A DNA stretch of 64,000 nucleotides, taken from Shewanella benthica KT99 (lineage in GTDB: Bacteria > Pseudomonadota > Gammaproteobacteria > Enterobacterales > Shewanellaceae). The notes beneath the pieces are model-generated. The model was not told where the DNA came from and ran no database searches. It saw only the letters and a program-made list of their open reading frames with translations. The stretch covers positions 82,306-146,305 of the forward strand of contig NZ_ABIC01000008.1 of NCBI RefSeq assembly GCF_000172075.1, in the 5' to 3' direction. Each line of letters starts with the position of its first letter. Position 1 is the first letter of the stretch. Positions 36,724 through 45,549 of this stretch are shown one piece after another. The translations under genes and the position numbers were made by a program.

Positions 36724-38909
36724 CGCGCTACTCCTTGAATCTTGCCACTTGTAACCGTCATATTGCCGAGGCATTGCTTCTTCACCCCATAGAGGAGATC
36801 ACACACCACCTCTGGCGTAATAGGGATCGATGAAATAGGCAGGCCGATAGCACTCTCAACCGCGGCACAATAAGCCGCAGCGCCGCCATTATGGGTCAAC
36901 TCGCCTCCCCCTTTAGCGCCCTTAGGCCCATATTTGTAAGGATTATCGACTAATGCGCTGCTGATCGCGGGCACATCCATCGACGTAGGTATCACATAAT
37001 CGGCCATGGTGATTTGTTGGAATTTACCCTCACTGTCTAAGGTCATCCGCTCTAAACTGCCATAGCCCAGCGCCTGGACAAAGCCACCATCTATCTGGCC
37101 CTTAAATACCATTTCATCTATCGCATGGCCCACATCATAAACGGCCCACAGGCCGGTGATCTCAGTTTCCCCCGTGGCTGGGTCCAACTCGATCTCAACG
37201 ATATTCATGCCATAACTGGTCACCTGATAGGCATTTCCCTCAAACTTTTCTTGATCCCATTTATGGTAACTGGGCTTTTTATAATCTTCTTCGACGCATT
37301 GCTCGGTACCATTTATCCAGATACCGGCCAATTTCTTTGCGGCGACCTCGATAAGGTAGCCCACAATGACAATTGAACGCGATGCGACTGTGGGTCCGGA
37401 ATCAGGCACCACACCGGTATCGGCGGCTGCGAGTCTGACTGAGGTTAATGGCACTTTCAGCGCATCGGCGACAATTTGACAAAATGTCAGGCTGAGTCCT
37501 TGGCCTAAATCTGTGTTAGAGACCTGAATCTCAACCTCATTATCGGCCCCCTTCACCAGACGCACTTTGGCCTTGACTAAGGTATCTTCGAGATCCCCGG
37601 CGAAACCACAGCCATGCTGAAACATGGCCAAGCCGATCCCTTTTAGCTTGTCACTCTTGTTTGATTGCTGACGGTAAGCTTTGGCCTTCTCATGGTAATC
37701 ACTGGCCTCACAGATCTGCTCATACATCTGCTCGAGCACTAAGTCACCAAAGATGCTAGCCCCGGTTAACGTCGTCGAGTCAGTGTTTAACAGATGATCA
37801 TGTTTAAAGTCCGCCGGCTCCAAGCCAAGTTGCTTGGCAACATGACTGAGGTGGGTCTCTATGCCGAAGCAAGTTTGCGGGGAGCCAAAGCCTCTAAAGG
37901 CACCGTTAGGTGAGGTGTTTGTCGCCCAAGCTGTTGCATCGACTCGCACATTGTCAATCTCGTAGACATTGATACAACTGGTGATCGCCCTCTGTAGCAC
38001 TATGCCCGATAGACTCAGGTAAGCCCCCGAGTTTATGTCTATCTTCACTTCCATGGCGACTATCTTGCCCTGTTTATCGACTCCGGTGCGGTAATGAAAA
38101 TCGATAGGGTGGCGCTTCGAGGTGAAGGCGATATCTTCACTACGAGGCAAGATGAGTCTTATGGGCTGACCCACACGCTCAACCGCAACACATAAGGCAC
38201 CGGCAAGCACATCGGGATAGTCCTCTTTGCCACCGAAACCACCGCCGGTGGTGGCCTGAATCACTCGTACCTTATTGTGACCCAGCACCACAGAGATACA
38301 ATGATGCACATACCAGGGACACTGCATCGAGCCTTCGATAACAATCTTGCCATCCTGTGGATAGCCAACCATGCCTTGTGGCTCCAGGTACATATGCTCC
38401 TGATAGCTGGTAGACAGCGTCTCTTCGAAGATATGCTCAGCCTGGGCAAAGCCGCTGTTCACATCACCTTTATTGATCCTGTGGCTATCAAATTTATTAT
38501 CTTGTCCATGGATGGCACCATCGGTGAGTTTTTGTGAATCAGGGAGGGTGAAGGCAGGTGTAAGAGGTTGATATTCTACGTGTATGGTGTCTAAGATCTG
38601 CTCGAGAACCTTAATTTCAGGTCCTACCACAAGTAAGATAATTTGACCTAGATAACGCACTTCTTCATCGGCAAAAACGGGCCAATCCGCCTCCACCATC
38701 TGCAGCACGTTGCGCCCTGGCACGTCTTTAGCGCCAAAGACAAAGTAGCCTTCGGGTAAGTCCGGTAGCCTAATACTTTCGATCTTACCTCTTGGGCATG
38801 AAGAGCGAAACAAGCGCCCTTCCAAAAGATTATCGAAATGACGGTCGGCAATAAACTTCGCATCTCCGGTAGCTTCTTGCCATTTAAATTGCGTTTTATC
38901 CCTTTTCAT
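36720..38909 (-). CDS. xdhA: Xanthine dehydrogenase-family molybdopterin subunit
   Basis: 729 residues. Molybdopterin-binding motifs of the family are ATTGGGFGGKEDYP, GAFRGFGSPQTCFGIE, NTDLGQGLSLTFCQIVAD, and GPKGAKGGGELTHNGGAAAYCAAVESA, which contains the catalytic glutamate (GGGEL). The N-terminus has GDAKFIADRHFDNLLEGRLFRSS. It differs clearly from both XdhD and E. coli XdhA and may serve hypoxanthine, xanthine or another N-heterocycle; the substrate cannot be settled from sequence. It is the first gene of the xdhA-xdhC-xdhB operon, 181 bases after ssnA. Confidence 0.88.
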   Translation of the reverse strand: MKRDKTQFKWQEATGDAKFIADRHFDNLLEGRLFRSSCPRGKIESIRLPDLPEGYFVFGAKDVPGRNVLQMVEADWPVFADEEVRYLGQIILLVVGPEIKVLEQILDTIHVEYQPLTPAFTLPDSQKLTDGAIHGQDNKFDSHRINKGDVNSGFAQAEHIFEETLSTSYQEHMYLEPQGMVGYPQDGKIVIEGSMQCPWYVHHCISVVLGHNKVRVIQATTGGGFGGKEDYPDVLAGALCVAVERVGQPIRLILPRSEDIAFTSKRHPIDFHYRTGVDKQGKIVAMEVKIDINSGAYLSLSGIVLQRAITSCINVYEIDNVRVDATAWATNTSPNGAFRGFGSPQTCFGIETHLSHVAKQLGLEPADFKHDHLLNTDSTTLTGASIFGDLVLEQMYEQICEASDYHEKAKAYRQQSNKSDKLKGIGLAMFQHGCGFAGDLEDTLVKAKVRLVKGADNEVEIQVSNTDLGQGLSLTFCQIVADALKVPLTSVRLAAADTGVVPDSGPTVASRSIVIVGYLIEVAAKKLAGIWINGTEQCVEEDYKKPSYHKWDQEKFEGNAYQVTSYGMNIVEIELDPATGETEITGLWAVYDVGHAIDEMVFKGQIDGGFVQALGYGSLERMTLDSEGKFQQITMADYVIPTSMDVPAISSALVDNPYKYGPKGAKGGGELTHNGGAAAYCAAVESAIGLPISSIPITPEVVCDLLYGVKKQCLGNMTVTSGKIQGVAR

Positions 38910-39055
38910 AACGTTCTCTTCTTAGCTGTATTTGTGGTATTGCACCAGATACGTATTGCTAATTAGTGCACCCATGGGCGATACCAAATGAAACACAATA
39001 ATGAAAAAGGGAAAAAGTACCTGCTGTTAATATCGAGAGGCTCAATGCCTCTGTG

Positions 39056-39072
39056 AGCAATACTTCTCCCCT
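39056..39072 (-). promoter_or_regulatory. Possible weak sigma-54 element upstream of xdhA
   Basis: AGGGGAGAAGTATTGCT: GG at 39070-39069 and GC at 39058-39057 have the right spacing, and TTGCT is perfect, but the -24 core is GGGA instead of GGCA. It lies about 147 bases before xdhA and just after the ssnA stop. A small hairpin, AGAGGC-TCAAT-GCCTCT, lies next to it (about 39031-39048). Confidence 0.3.
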
Positions 39073-39090
39073 ATTTCAAACGCTTAATTG

Positions 39091-40419
39091 TTAACTGAGC
39101 TTATCCATATTGGTCCAGAGACGTTGAGCGACTTTCCTTGCCTCGGCGTAGATTGGCGCAACATCGAATGGGAACTGGCGATCTTGGTAGACGAAGCGTC
39201 CCTCAACCATCACAGAGTTAACGTTACCGGCATTGATACCGAAGGCGATATGACCGGGTAAGTTATCTGCCAATAAAGGTGTAGGGCTCATGTAATCTAA
39301 GATAGTAAGATCTGCCTTATTACCCGCTTCGAGTCGACCGAACTTAGCACCGAAATTCTTCGCTAAGATAGTATTACCCAACCATAAGTTACGCAGGAAG
39401 CTGTCGGGCCATAATGGTCCGCCACTGTCTCTGTGCTTGAAGAATGAGAACTTAAGTTCTTCAAACATATCGGCGCCGATACCGTCAGTGCCTAGCACGA
39501 CATTATCGAACTTAGCCAGCTGATGGTTATAGCCCACATTGTTGTTCATATTCGAGCGTGCGTTATGAGCTAAAAAGCCGCCACGAGCATTCAAGATCTC
39601 AATATCTTTGTCCGATAAGAACAGGCCGTGAGCCAGTAAGGTCTTATCATTGATTAGACCGAAGCTATCCAAACGCGCAACTATGTCTTGGCCATAATGA
39701 TGGTGACTGTGGGCCACATCATAGCGGTCTTCGGCTACATGCATATGGATACCACGACCCGTGACCTTGACGGCTTCGGCCATCATAGACAAGCCTTCAT
39801 TGGTCACAGTAAACGGCGCATGGGCTCCGATATGGGCCTCAACCAGATAAGGTTCATCGCCCTTCTTCTTAGCCGCATCTATCAGCTGAGCGAAGGCGAT
39901 ATTTTCCTCGACGCCGGCTTGCATCTCTTTCATGCCAGCGTTTCTGTCAGTGACTTCGTAACAGGTCATGCCACGAAGACCGGCCTTAATGAAACCGCTA
40001 CGTAAGGTCTTAAGTGAGCCCGCGATATAGTTAGGTGATGCGTGGTGATCGATCACACTCGAACAACCATTCTTAATCGCTTCGAGTGAACAAATTAGGC
40101 CACTGTAGTAGACCGCTTCCTCATCGAGGGCGAGATCCAGACGCCACCATAGGTTCTTCAGGATTGAGATAAAGTCGGGGCTAGGCTTAATATCAGCCAT
40201 CACCCCTCTCGCTAGGCCAGAATAGAAGTGATTATGGGAACACACTATCCCAGGCATAACCAGTTTTCCTTTCATATCCGTCACTTCTGCTTGCGGATAT
40301 TTACTGCGTAGGTTTGGCCCCACCTCTTTAATCGTAGTGCCATCAATAAGGATATCGACACCTTCTTTAACGAAACATGGTTCAAATTGAACAGCAGTTG
40401 CATTTTGTAATAAAATCAT
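39091..40419 (-). CDS. ssnA: Putative aminohydrolase SsnA
   Basis: 442 residues, as in E. coli SsnA. Amidohydrolase fold with metal ligands in MPGIVCSHNHFYSGLARG (about residues 54-71), HMHVAEDRYDVAHSHHHYG, LAHGLFLSD and LGTDGIGADMF. The family lies beside ygfK in E. coli and in gut bacteria that break down urate anaerobically, where it is one of the genes needed; the precise ring it opens is not known to me. The gene starts 11 bases after ygfK and shares its promoter. Confidence 0.92.
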   Translation of the reverse strand: MILLQNATAVQFEPCFVKEGVDILIDGTTIKEVGPNLRSKYPQAEVTDMKGKLVMPGIVCSHNHFYSGLARGVMADIKPSPDFISILKNLWWRLDLALDEEAVYYSGLICSLEAIKNGCSSVIDHHASPNYIAGSLKTLRSGFIKAGLRGMTCYEVTDRNAGMKEMQAGVEENIAFAQLIDAAKKKGDEPYLVEAHIGAHAPFTVTNEGLSMMAEAVKVTGRGIHMHVAEDRYDVAHSHHHYGQDIVARLDSFGLINDKTLLAHGLFLSDKDIEILNARGGFLAHNARSNMNNNVGYNHQLAKFDNVVLGTDGIGADMFEELKFSFFKHRDSGGPLWPDSFLRNLWLGNTILAKNFGAKFGRLEAGNKADLTILDYMSPTPLLADNLPGHIAFGINAGNVNSVMVEGRFVYQDRQFPFDVAPIYAEARKVAQRLWTNMDKLS

Positions 40420-40430
40420 AAGACTATTCC

Positions 40431-43400
40431 TTATTCACCTAGTTGACCAAGTAAGTAATCATGCTTGGTAACCACGAATTTGATGATGCGTGAAATATCA
40501 CTTAAGCTGTCAGGTAGCGTAAAATGCTTGCAGTCATCTAGCTCGCAGGTGTAGATCTCTTCATTGGCGCGAACCGTAAGACGCTCGTCTTCGACGAGGA
40601 AGCCGCTATTTTTACTGGCGTTCATGTCTGCTAACGAGTTAAAGATGGTCAACTTGTCATGGTAAGGACGACCGTTCCACGGACAGAACTGAGCACAGTT
40701 ACCACACTCGTTACAGTAGGCATCGATATGCAGTATCTGGAACTTATCTTTAAAGCCCGGAACTGCCAGTGAGATATTGGCGCGGTTAGGACAGACATCC
40801 ACACACTTAGAGCAGACATATGAACACTCCAGGCAGCGCCTTGCTTCTTGCTCAACGAAGGCGTCCTGATCGTCGGAGCCGACCAGCTTAACTTGGATCT
40901 CGGCTTTTCGCTGGTAGATATCCTCAACATCAAAATCTGACTTAACGTGATACTGACACTCAATAACAGCCTCTTTAGCAAGAATTGATGTAGCCGCTTT
41001 GCGACCACCAGAAATCGCCGCAACGATAGATGAAGGGCCAGTGCTTGCGTCACCTATGAGGTACACATTCTCAAGGCCTGTCTCGCCGGTATCGGCAGAG
41101 ACGATTGGCCAGCCGTCTTGACCCATAGGGATACCGATCTTGCTCAGCACATCGCAGTTACTCTGCTCACCGACCGCGGTGATTAGCGCATCGACATTGA
41201 GCTCAATAGTCCTATCGGTCGCCACTGGGCGGCGACGTCCCTTAGCATCTTTCTCACCTAGCTCCATCACGCGAGCGACAAGCTTGCCATCTTGGCTAAA
41301 TGACTCAGGGTTAGTGAGGAACATGAACTGCACGCCAGCGGCTAATGCTTCATCATACTCATCTTTATAGGCTGGCATCTCGGCGACTGTACGACGGTAA
41401 AGTACCGTGACTTGCTCAACGCCATCCACTTTAAGTGCAGCGCGAGCACTGTCCATTGCCGTGTTACCCGCACCAACTACGGCCACATGCTTACCCAGCT
41501 TGTTATCACCACTATCGAAGATACCATTATTGTACTGGGCCAAGAATTCGAGTGACTTGAATACGTTAGTGTTGCCACCTTCGAGTGAGATTGGGTTGCC
41601 TTTGTCGGCGCCTATGCCTACACAGATATACTTGAAGCCACTCGCACGCAGTGCATCGACAGTTAAATCTGTCTTACAGCCATACTCTATGTTCACGCCA
41701 TGGTTAGTGACAAACTCGATATCGTGCTCAATCGCTGCGGCAGGAATTCGAAAGTGAGGAATGATGTTCTTGACCACACCACCGGCATTGGCTTCTTTTT
41801 CAAAAATAGTAACCGGGTGACCCGCACGCGCTAAGAAGTAAGCCGCTGACAGACCCGCAGGACCGGCACCCAATACGGCGGCAGGCGCCTTGTCTGTCAG
41901 ACTCGGCTGATGCCACTTAGCCTTATATTCATCCCAACCTTTCTCCAGAGCGATCTTCTTCATCTCTCGAATATTTAACGCGCCTTCATAGTCACGACGA
42001 GTACAGTTATACTGACATTGATGATCACAGATCTGACCCGTGATGGCCGGCAGCGCATTACGTGAATAGATAACCTCGAGGGCCTCGGCATACTTTTTCT
42101 CGCCCATTAGGCGTAAATATTCTGGAATATCTTGGCTGATAGGACAGGCGGTAACACAAGGTGCAACCGAGCAGTCAGTTAGAGGCAAGGCCTTATTAAC
42201 TGTGATATCTTCGGGGCCACGCCACTCTTTTTGGGTGTAGTCGACCGTCAGTGATTTCTTCGCCAGCTCGGCTAGCTTAGGGATATTGACCTTAGTCATG
42301 CCCCACTCGCTGCTATTGGCAAGCTCGTTGACGCAATCGGTTAGGCGCATGTATCCACCAGGCTTAAGTAAGTCTGTCGCCATAGTGATGGGACGGATAC
42401 CCGCTTCGAAGATCTCTTTAATATTAAACTTGCTCGCGCCACCTGAGTAGGAGATTGGCAATTCACCATCGAACTCAATTGAGAGTTCTAGCGCCACATT
42501 GATGGAGAGGGGGAACAAGGCACGACCCGACATATACATCTCTTTATCGGGTAGACGGCCTTTCTTGTTGAGCGTACCTAAGGTGTTGGTCAGCTTAACG
42601 CCAAAGCCGATATTGAGCCTTTTACCTAGATCGACCAAACGATGCAGCATGGCTTTAGCCCCATCGATCTGTAGATCATGACTAAACGACTCTTCGCTCA
42701 GTACCACATGGGTAAAACCTGCATTATCTAAGATTGAACGTACACGCTTAAAACCTAATAAGGTTGGATTGAGTTTAACGAAGGTGTTTAACTTCTTCTC
42801 TTCAAGCATGTACTGACAGATGGCTTCAATCTCAGTTGGCGGGCAACCATGCATGGTTGAGAGGGTGACGCCCTTAGAGATCTGTGGAGAGATAGCGTTA
42901 AGCAGACCCTCGATTCGATTAGCCGCAAGTTTAACCCCGTATTTCTGCTCGAAGTCAGCTGCTGTAACGAAAGACTTGAGCTGTTCAATATACTGGGCAA
43001 ACAAGGGGTGCCTGCTGGAGTCGATCATATTATCGATAAAGGCCTGCATAGGTGCAGTCTTGATGCCGTCCAGATCGTAGCCAACACTCATATTAAATAC
43101 AAATGACTTCTCTTCACCGTCAGCAAGAGGCTGGAACACCTCTTCTAACAGGTAAAGCGCAACCCAAGCTTTAACATACTCATCATACGCCTTAGGTAAG
43201 GTGAATTCACTTGACCACTCGGTATTGTAACACTCATCTTCCGCATCAATACACGGCTTAGCAATCTCTAAGGTATCGAGCTTTTGAACCGTTTTTAGCT
43301 CCATAAAACGGCCGCCGGCTAACCATGAACAGATAATGTTCTGCGCTAGTTGGGTATGAGGACCCGCTGCGGGGCCTACGGGTGTTTGGCAATTCTCCCC

Positions 43401-43541
43401 CCAAACCGCGAGCTTATTAGCATCATTTTTACGATAAAACTGCTTGGCGGGGATCCCGAATATCGATTGACTCTGTTTGAACTCACTGAACATACGATGA
43501 AGTAGTTCGTCAAACGGGACGGGACGCATGATGTCTCCCAT
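40431..43541 (-). CDS. ygfK: YgfK, large FAD/iron-sulfur oxidoreductase (putative selenate reductase subunit)
   Basis: I use the ATG at 43541 (MGDIMRPVPFDELL), seven bases after AGGAG; this matches the start of E. coli YgfK. 1036 residues. Residues 1-430 resemble a dihydroorotate dehydrogenase-like barrel (TPVGPAAGPHTQLAQN, TLSTMHGCPPTEIEAIC, ISYSGGASKF). Then comes a GltD-like part with cysteines CVTACP and CDHQCQYNC, FAD loop GAGPAGLSAAYFLARAG and NAD loop GAGNTAMDSARAA. The C-terminus has two [4Fe-4S] sites (CSKCVDVCPNRAN, CNECGNCAQFCPW). It is well placed to feed electrons to the hydroxylases for reductive purine chemistry. Its name comes from a selenate phenotype, not a proven activity. 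Confidence 0.94.
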   Translation of the reverse strand: MGDIMRPVPFDELLHRMFSEFKQSQSIFGIPAKQFYRKNDANKLAVWGENCQTPVGPAAGPHTQLAQNIICSWLAGGRFMELKTVQKLDTLEIAKPCIDAEDECYNTEWSSEFTLPKAYDEYVKAWVALYLLEEVFQPLADGEEKSFVFNMSVGYDLDGIKTAPMQAFIDNMIDSSRHPLFAQYIEQLKSFVTAADFEQKYGVKLAANRIEGLLNAISPQISKGVTLSTMHGCPPTEIEAICQYMLEEKKLNTFVKLNPTLLGFKRVRSILDNAGFTHVVLSEESFSHDLQIDGAKAMLHRLVDLGKRLNIGFGVKLTNTLGTLNKKGRLPDKEMYMSGRALFPLSINVALELSIEFDGELPISYSGGASKFNIKEIFEAGIRPITMATDLLKPGGYMRLTDCVNELANSSEWGMTKVNIPKLAELAKKSLTVDYTQKEWRGPEDITVNKALPLTDCSVAPCVTACPISQDIPEYLRLMGEKKYAEALEVIYSRNALPAITGQICDHQCQYNCTRRDYEGALNIREMKKIALEKGWDEYKAKWHQPSLTDKAPAAVLGAGPAGLSAAYFLARAGHPVTIFEKEANAGGVVKNIIPHFRIPAAAIEHDIEFVTNHGVNIEYGCKTDLTVDALRASGFKYICVGIGADKGNPISLEGGNTNVFKSLEFLAQYNNGIFDSGDNKLGKHVAVVGAGNTAMDSARAALKVDGVEQVTVLYRRTVAEMPAYKDEYDEALAAGVQFMFLTNPESFSQDGKLVARVMELGEKDAKGRRRPVATDRTIELNVDALITAVGEQSNCDVLSKIGIPMGQDGWPIVSADTGETGLENVYLIGDASTGPSSIVAAISGGRKAATSILAKEAVIECQYHVKSDFDVEDIYQRKAEIQVKLVGSDDQDAFVEQEARRCLECSYVCSKCVDVCPNRANISLAVPGFKDKFQILHIDAYCNECGNCAQFCPWNGRPYHDKLTIFNSLADMNASKNSGFLVEDERLTVRANEEIYTCELDDCKHFTLPDSLSDISRIIKFVVTKHDYLLGQLGE

Positions 43542-43648
43542 GGTAAATCTCCTGATTTCTGTGCTGTTGTTATCTACAAAGCCGCTACATTTCATCAAGC
43601 AATGATAAGGACTCTTAAGTTAGGAATGACCTTTGTTAAGCAGACACG

Positions 43649-43665
43649 AGCAACTACCACGCCAA
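43649..43665 (-). promoter_or_regulatory. Sigma-54 promoter element upstream of ygfK-ssnA
   Basis: TTGGCGTGGTAGTTGCT on the minus strand, GG at 43663-43662 and GC at 43651-43650, exact -24/-12 spacing, 108 bases before the ygfK start. Only the A of TGGCA differs from the core. Confidence 0.68.
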
Positions 43666-43698
43666 GGTGACATTTTTTACAAATAAGCAAAAAAAAGC

Positions 43699-43712
43699 GT
43701 GATCTTGGTCAA
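43699..43712 (-). promoter_or_regulatory. FNR-like box TTGACCAAGATCAC
   Basis: Eight of ten positions fit TTGAT-N4-ATCAA. With the flanking base it reads CTTGA-N4-ATCAC, as does the ygfM box. It ends exactly 36 bases before the GG of the -24 element. Confidence 0.45.
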
Positions 43713-43866
43713 GATTAAGCGATAAATATGACTCTTTTATCTGACATGGCAAGCTAACGAGGTGATAAAACCAGCAGAAACAGAAGCTTTGTCGCTCAGC
43801 GAGACAGGAGATGATCTCCACCGAGTGATCTTATCTATCAATTTGATAAGTTATTTAGGATCTGAG

Positions 43867-43994
43867 TCACATCAGAGCATTTATTTTAACGTCATAGGAC
43901 ATTTATCAAGACCTGATAAGTCATCGAGGGGGAGAATCACATCAGAGCATTTATTTTAACCTTACTTATAGGACATTTATCAAGGCCTGATAAG
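43867..43994. repeat. Tandem duplication of the 3' end of mocA
   Basis: The 24-base stretch TCACATCAGAGCATTTATTT plus TAAC occurs at 43867-43890 and 43937-43960. The 27-base stretch starting ATAGGACATTTATCAAG occurs at 43894-43920 and again at about 43968-43994, one mismatch, where it includes the stop and last codons of mocA. So about 55 bases across the gene end have been copied downstream, period about 70-74. The rest of the 43542-43965 gap holds the ygfK promoter elements and no gene. Confidence 0.8.
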
Positions 43995-44559
43995 CCTCTG
44001 GGGTATCGACATCCTGATGGATCACCGGCGTAGTCAGCCCCATATAAGTCACGGTTTTCCTGTTGAGGATGGACTTCATTTTACTGCCAACCGGCGCCGC
44101 TATGATGGCCAAAGCTAAGGAGGAAGGCAGCAACACAGGATGACCACTATGTTCAGTATCTCCCGGAAACAGGCTAGATTCGCCTCTTAGTTGCCACATA
44201 GCGCGAAACACATCTGCGCCTATGTTGGGCATATCACCGTGGGCAATAAAGAAGTGTTCGCTGTTAACCTGAGCCACTCCAACCTGAATAGAGGCAAACA
44301 TGCCTTGAGTAAACTGCTCATTGAGTACCACCAAGACATTGGCACGACCACGATATCGCTCAAGCAGTTCCTGACCCCTATGGCCTGCAACTAAGATGAC
44401 TCGGGAGCAAAAACTCAGCGCATTTTCAATACTTTGATCAAGTATTGTATGGTGACGATATGCTAGCATCATCTTCCAGTCCCCCATACGCGATGACAAA
44501 CCTGCAGCTGGCATCACGCAATCGATATCCTGATAAACAGGCACTGGAATCAATGACAT
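43966..44559 (-). CDS. mocA: Molybdenum cofactor cytidylyltransferase
   Basis: 197 residues, as E. coli MocA (YgfJ). The nucleotide loop is MPAAGLSSRMGDWKMML; FCSRVILVAGHRGQELLERY and FIAHGDMPNIGADVFRAMW follow, the latter with the metal-binding aspartate (HGDMP). It makes molybdopterin cytosine dinucleotide. Position beside ygfK and the hydroxylase genes suggests that it matures one of them. It is divergent from yqeC with only 24 bases between starts, so their promoters must overlap or lie inside the genes. Confidence 0.93.
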   Translation of the reverse strand: MSLIPVPVYQDIDCVMPAAGLSSRMGDWKMMLAYRHHTILDQSIENALSFCSRVILVAGHRGQELLERYRGRANVLVVLNEQFTQGMFASIQVGVAQVNSEHFFIAHGDMPNIGADVFRAMWQLRGESSLFPGDTEHSGHPVLLPSSLALAIIAAPVGSKMKSILNRKTVTYMGLTTPVIHQDVDTPEAYQALINVL

Positions 44560-44583
44560 GCTGGTATTCTCCTGGATAAATTT

Positions 44584-45516
44584 ATGATGTTACTCGACGC
44601 TGTTTATGATCAAGCTCAAGCCTCGACCCAACTGCTGGCCCTCGTCGGCGGCGGCGGTAAAAGCACCACAGCCTTTGTGCTTGCCCGCCAGGCTAAAGCC
44701 CGAGGGTTAAAGGTATTAATCACCACTACCACTAAGATGTACCAGCCCAGCTCGGACCAGTTCGATACTATCATAGACGCTGAGAATCTAAGCTATCAAA
44801 TTGATAGCCATGATAGCTCGGCTAGCCAAGCTGACCGTCGAGCGTTTGTTTTTTCCACAGTCGCTCCAGGCAGCGGCGATACGACCGAGTCAGCGCCTTT
44901 ACGGGCAAGGCACTATACTCCCTCACCATGGCCGACAGCAAACATCTGTTTTTGCTATCAAGACATAATTGAAGACACTGAAAATAAAGAAAAAAACAAA
45001 GTAACAGGCTTGTCATTCGCCATGTTGAACAAGTTAAAATCCGCGGCATTATTCGATCTAATCATCATAGAAGCCGACGGCGCAAAACACTTACCGATAA
45101 AAGCCCCTTCTGGGCATGAGCCTTGCATTCCTTCCTTTGTTGATACTGTGATTGCGGTCACCGGTTGCGAAGTGATTAACCAGAAAATCGATCCTAGACA
45201 GATCCATCGTTGGACCGATTTTCAACATATCACCCGATGCAAGGCTGGCGAGATGCTGGATCAACAGGTTTTGGGTAGGCTAATAGCCCACGAAGACGGC
45301 ATGTTTAAACACGCTCCCAACAGAGCAAAGCGAGTCTGGATCATTAATAAGGTCGAACTTTCACCTAACTATATCGCAGTGAAAGCACTCGCAATGGCTC
45401 TACTCAGGCAGGAGATGCGGCTCGACGTCATCTGCTTAGCGAACATGCAAGCCTCTATACCCATAAAAGAGGTGATGACTAAAAGGTCAATCACTATGAG
45501 TGACGAGGACGGATGA
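44584..45516 (+). CDS. yqeC: YqeC, selenium-dependent hydroxylase accessory ATP-binding protein
   Basis: 310 residues. A P-loop, LVGGGGKSTTAFVLARQA, is at residues 20-37, followed by VLITTTTKMYQPSSDQFD and LIIIEADGAKHLPIKAPSGHEPCIPSF, the hallmark YqeC block. The family is linked to the labile-selenium cofactor of molybdenum hydroxylases. An insertion rich in charged residues (DTENKEKNK) at about 137-145 is unusual. It is 33 bases before yqeB on the plus strand, opposite to all other genes of the locus except ygeV. Confidence 0.88.
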   Translation: MMLLDAVYDQAQASTQLLALVGGGGKSTTAFVLARQAKARGLKVLITTTTKMYQPSSDQFDTIIDAENLSYQIDSHDSSASQADRRAFVFSTVAPGSGDTTESAPLRARHYTPSPWPTANICFCYQDIIEDTENKEKNKVTGLSFAMLNKLKSAALFDLIIIEADGAKHLPIKAPSGHEPCIPSFVDTVIAVTGCEVINQKIDPRQIHRWTDFQHITRCKAGEMLDQQVLGRLIAHEDGMFKHAPNRAKRVWIINKVELSPNYIAVKALAMALLRQEMRLDVICLANMQASIPIKEVMTKRSITMSDEDG

Positions 45517-45549
45517 ATTAGCCGCCTCCTTTCGTACAAGGTCAAATTT

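Noticed and set aside
38940..38985. TGGGTGCACTAATTAGCA as a sigma-54 element upstream of xdhA
   Set aside because: GG-to-GC distance is one base too long; the 39056 candidate has correct spacing.
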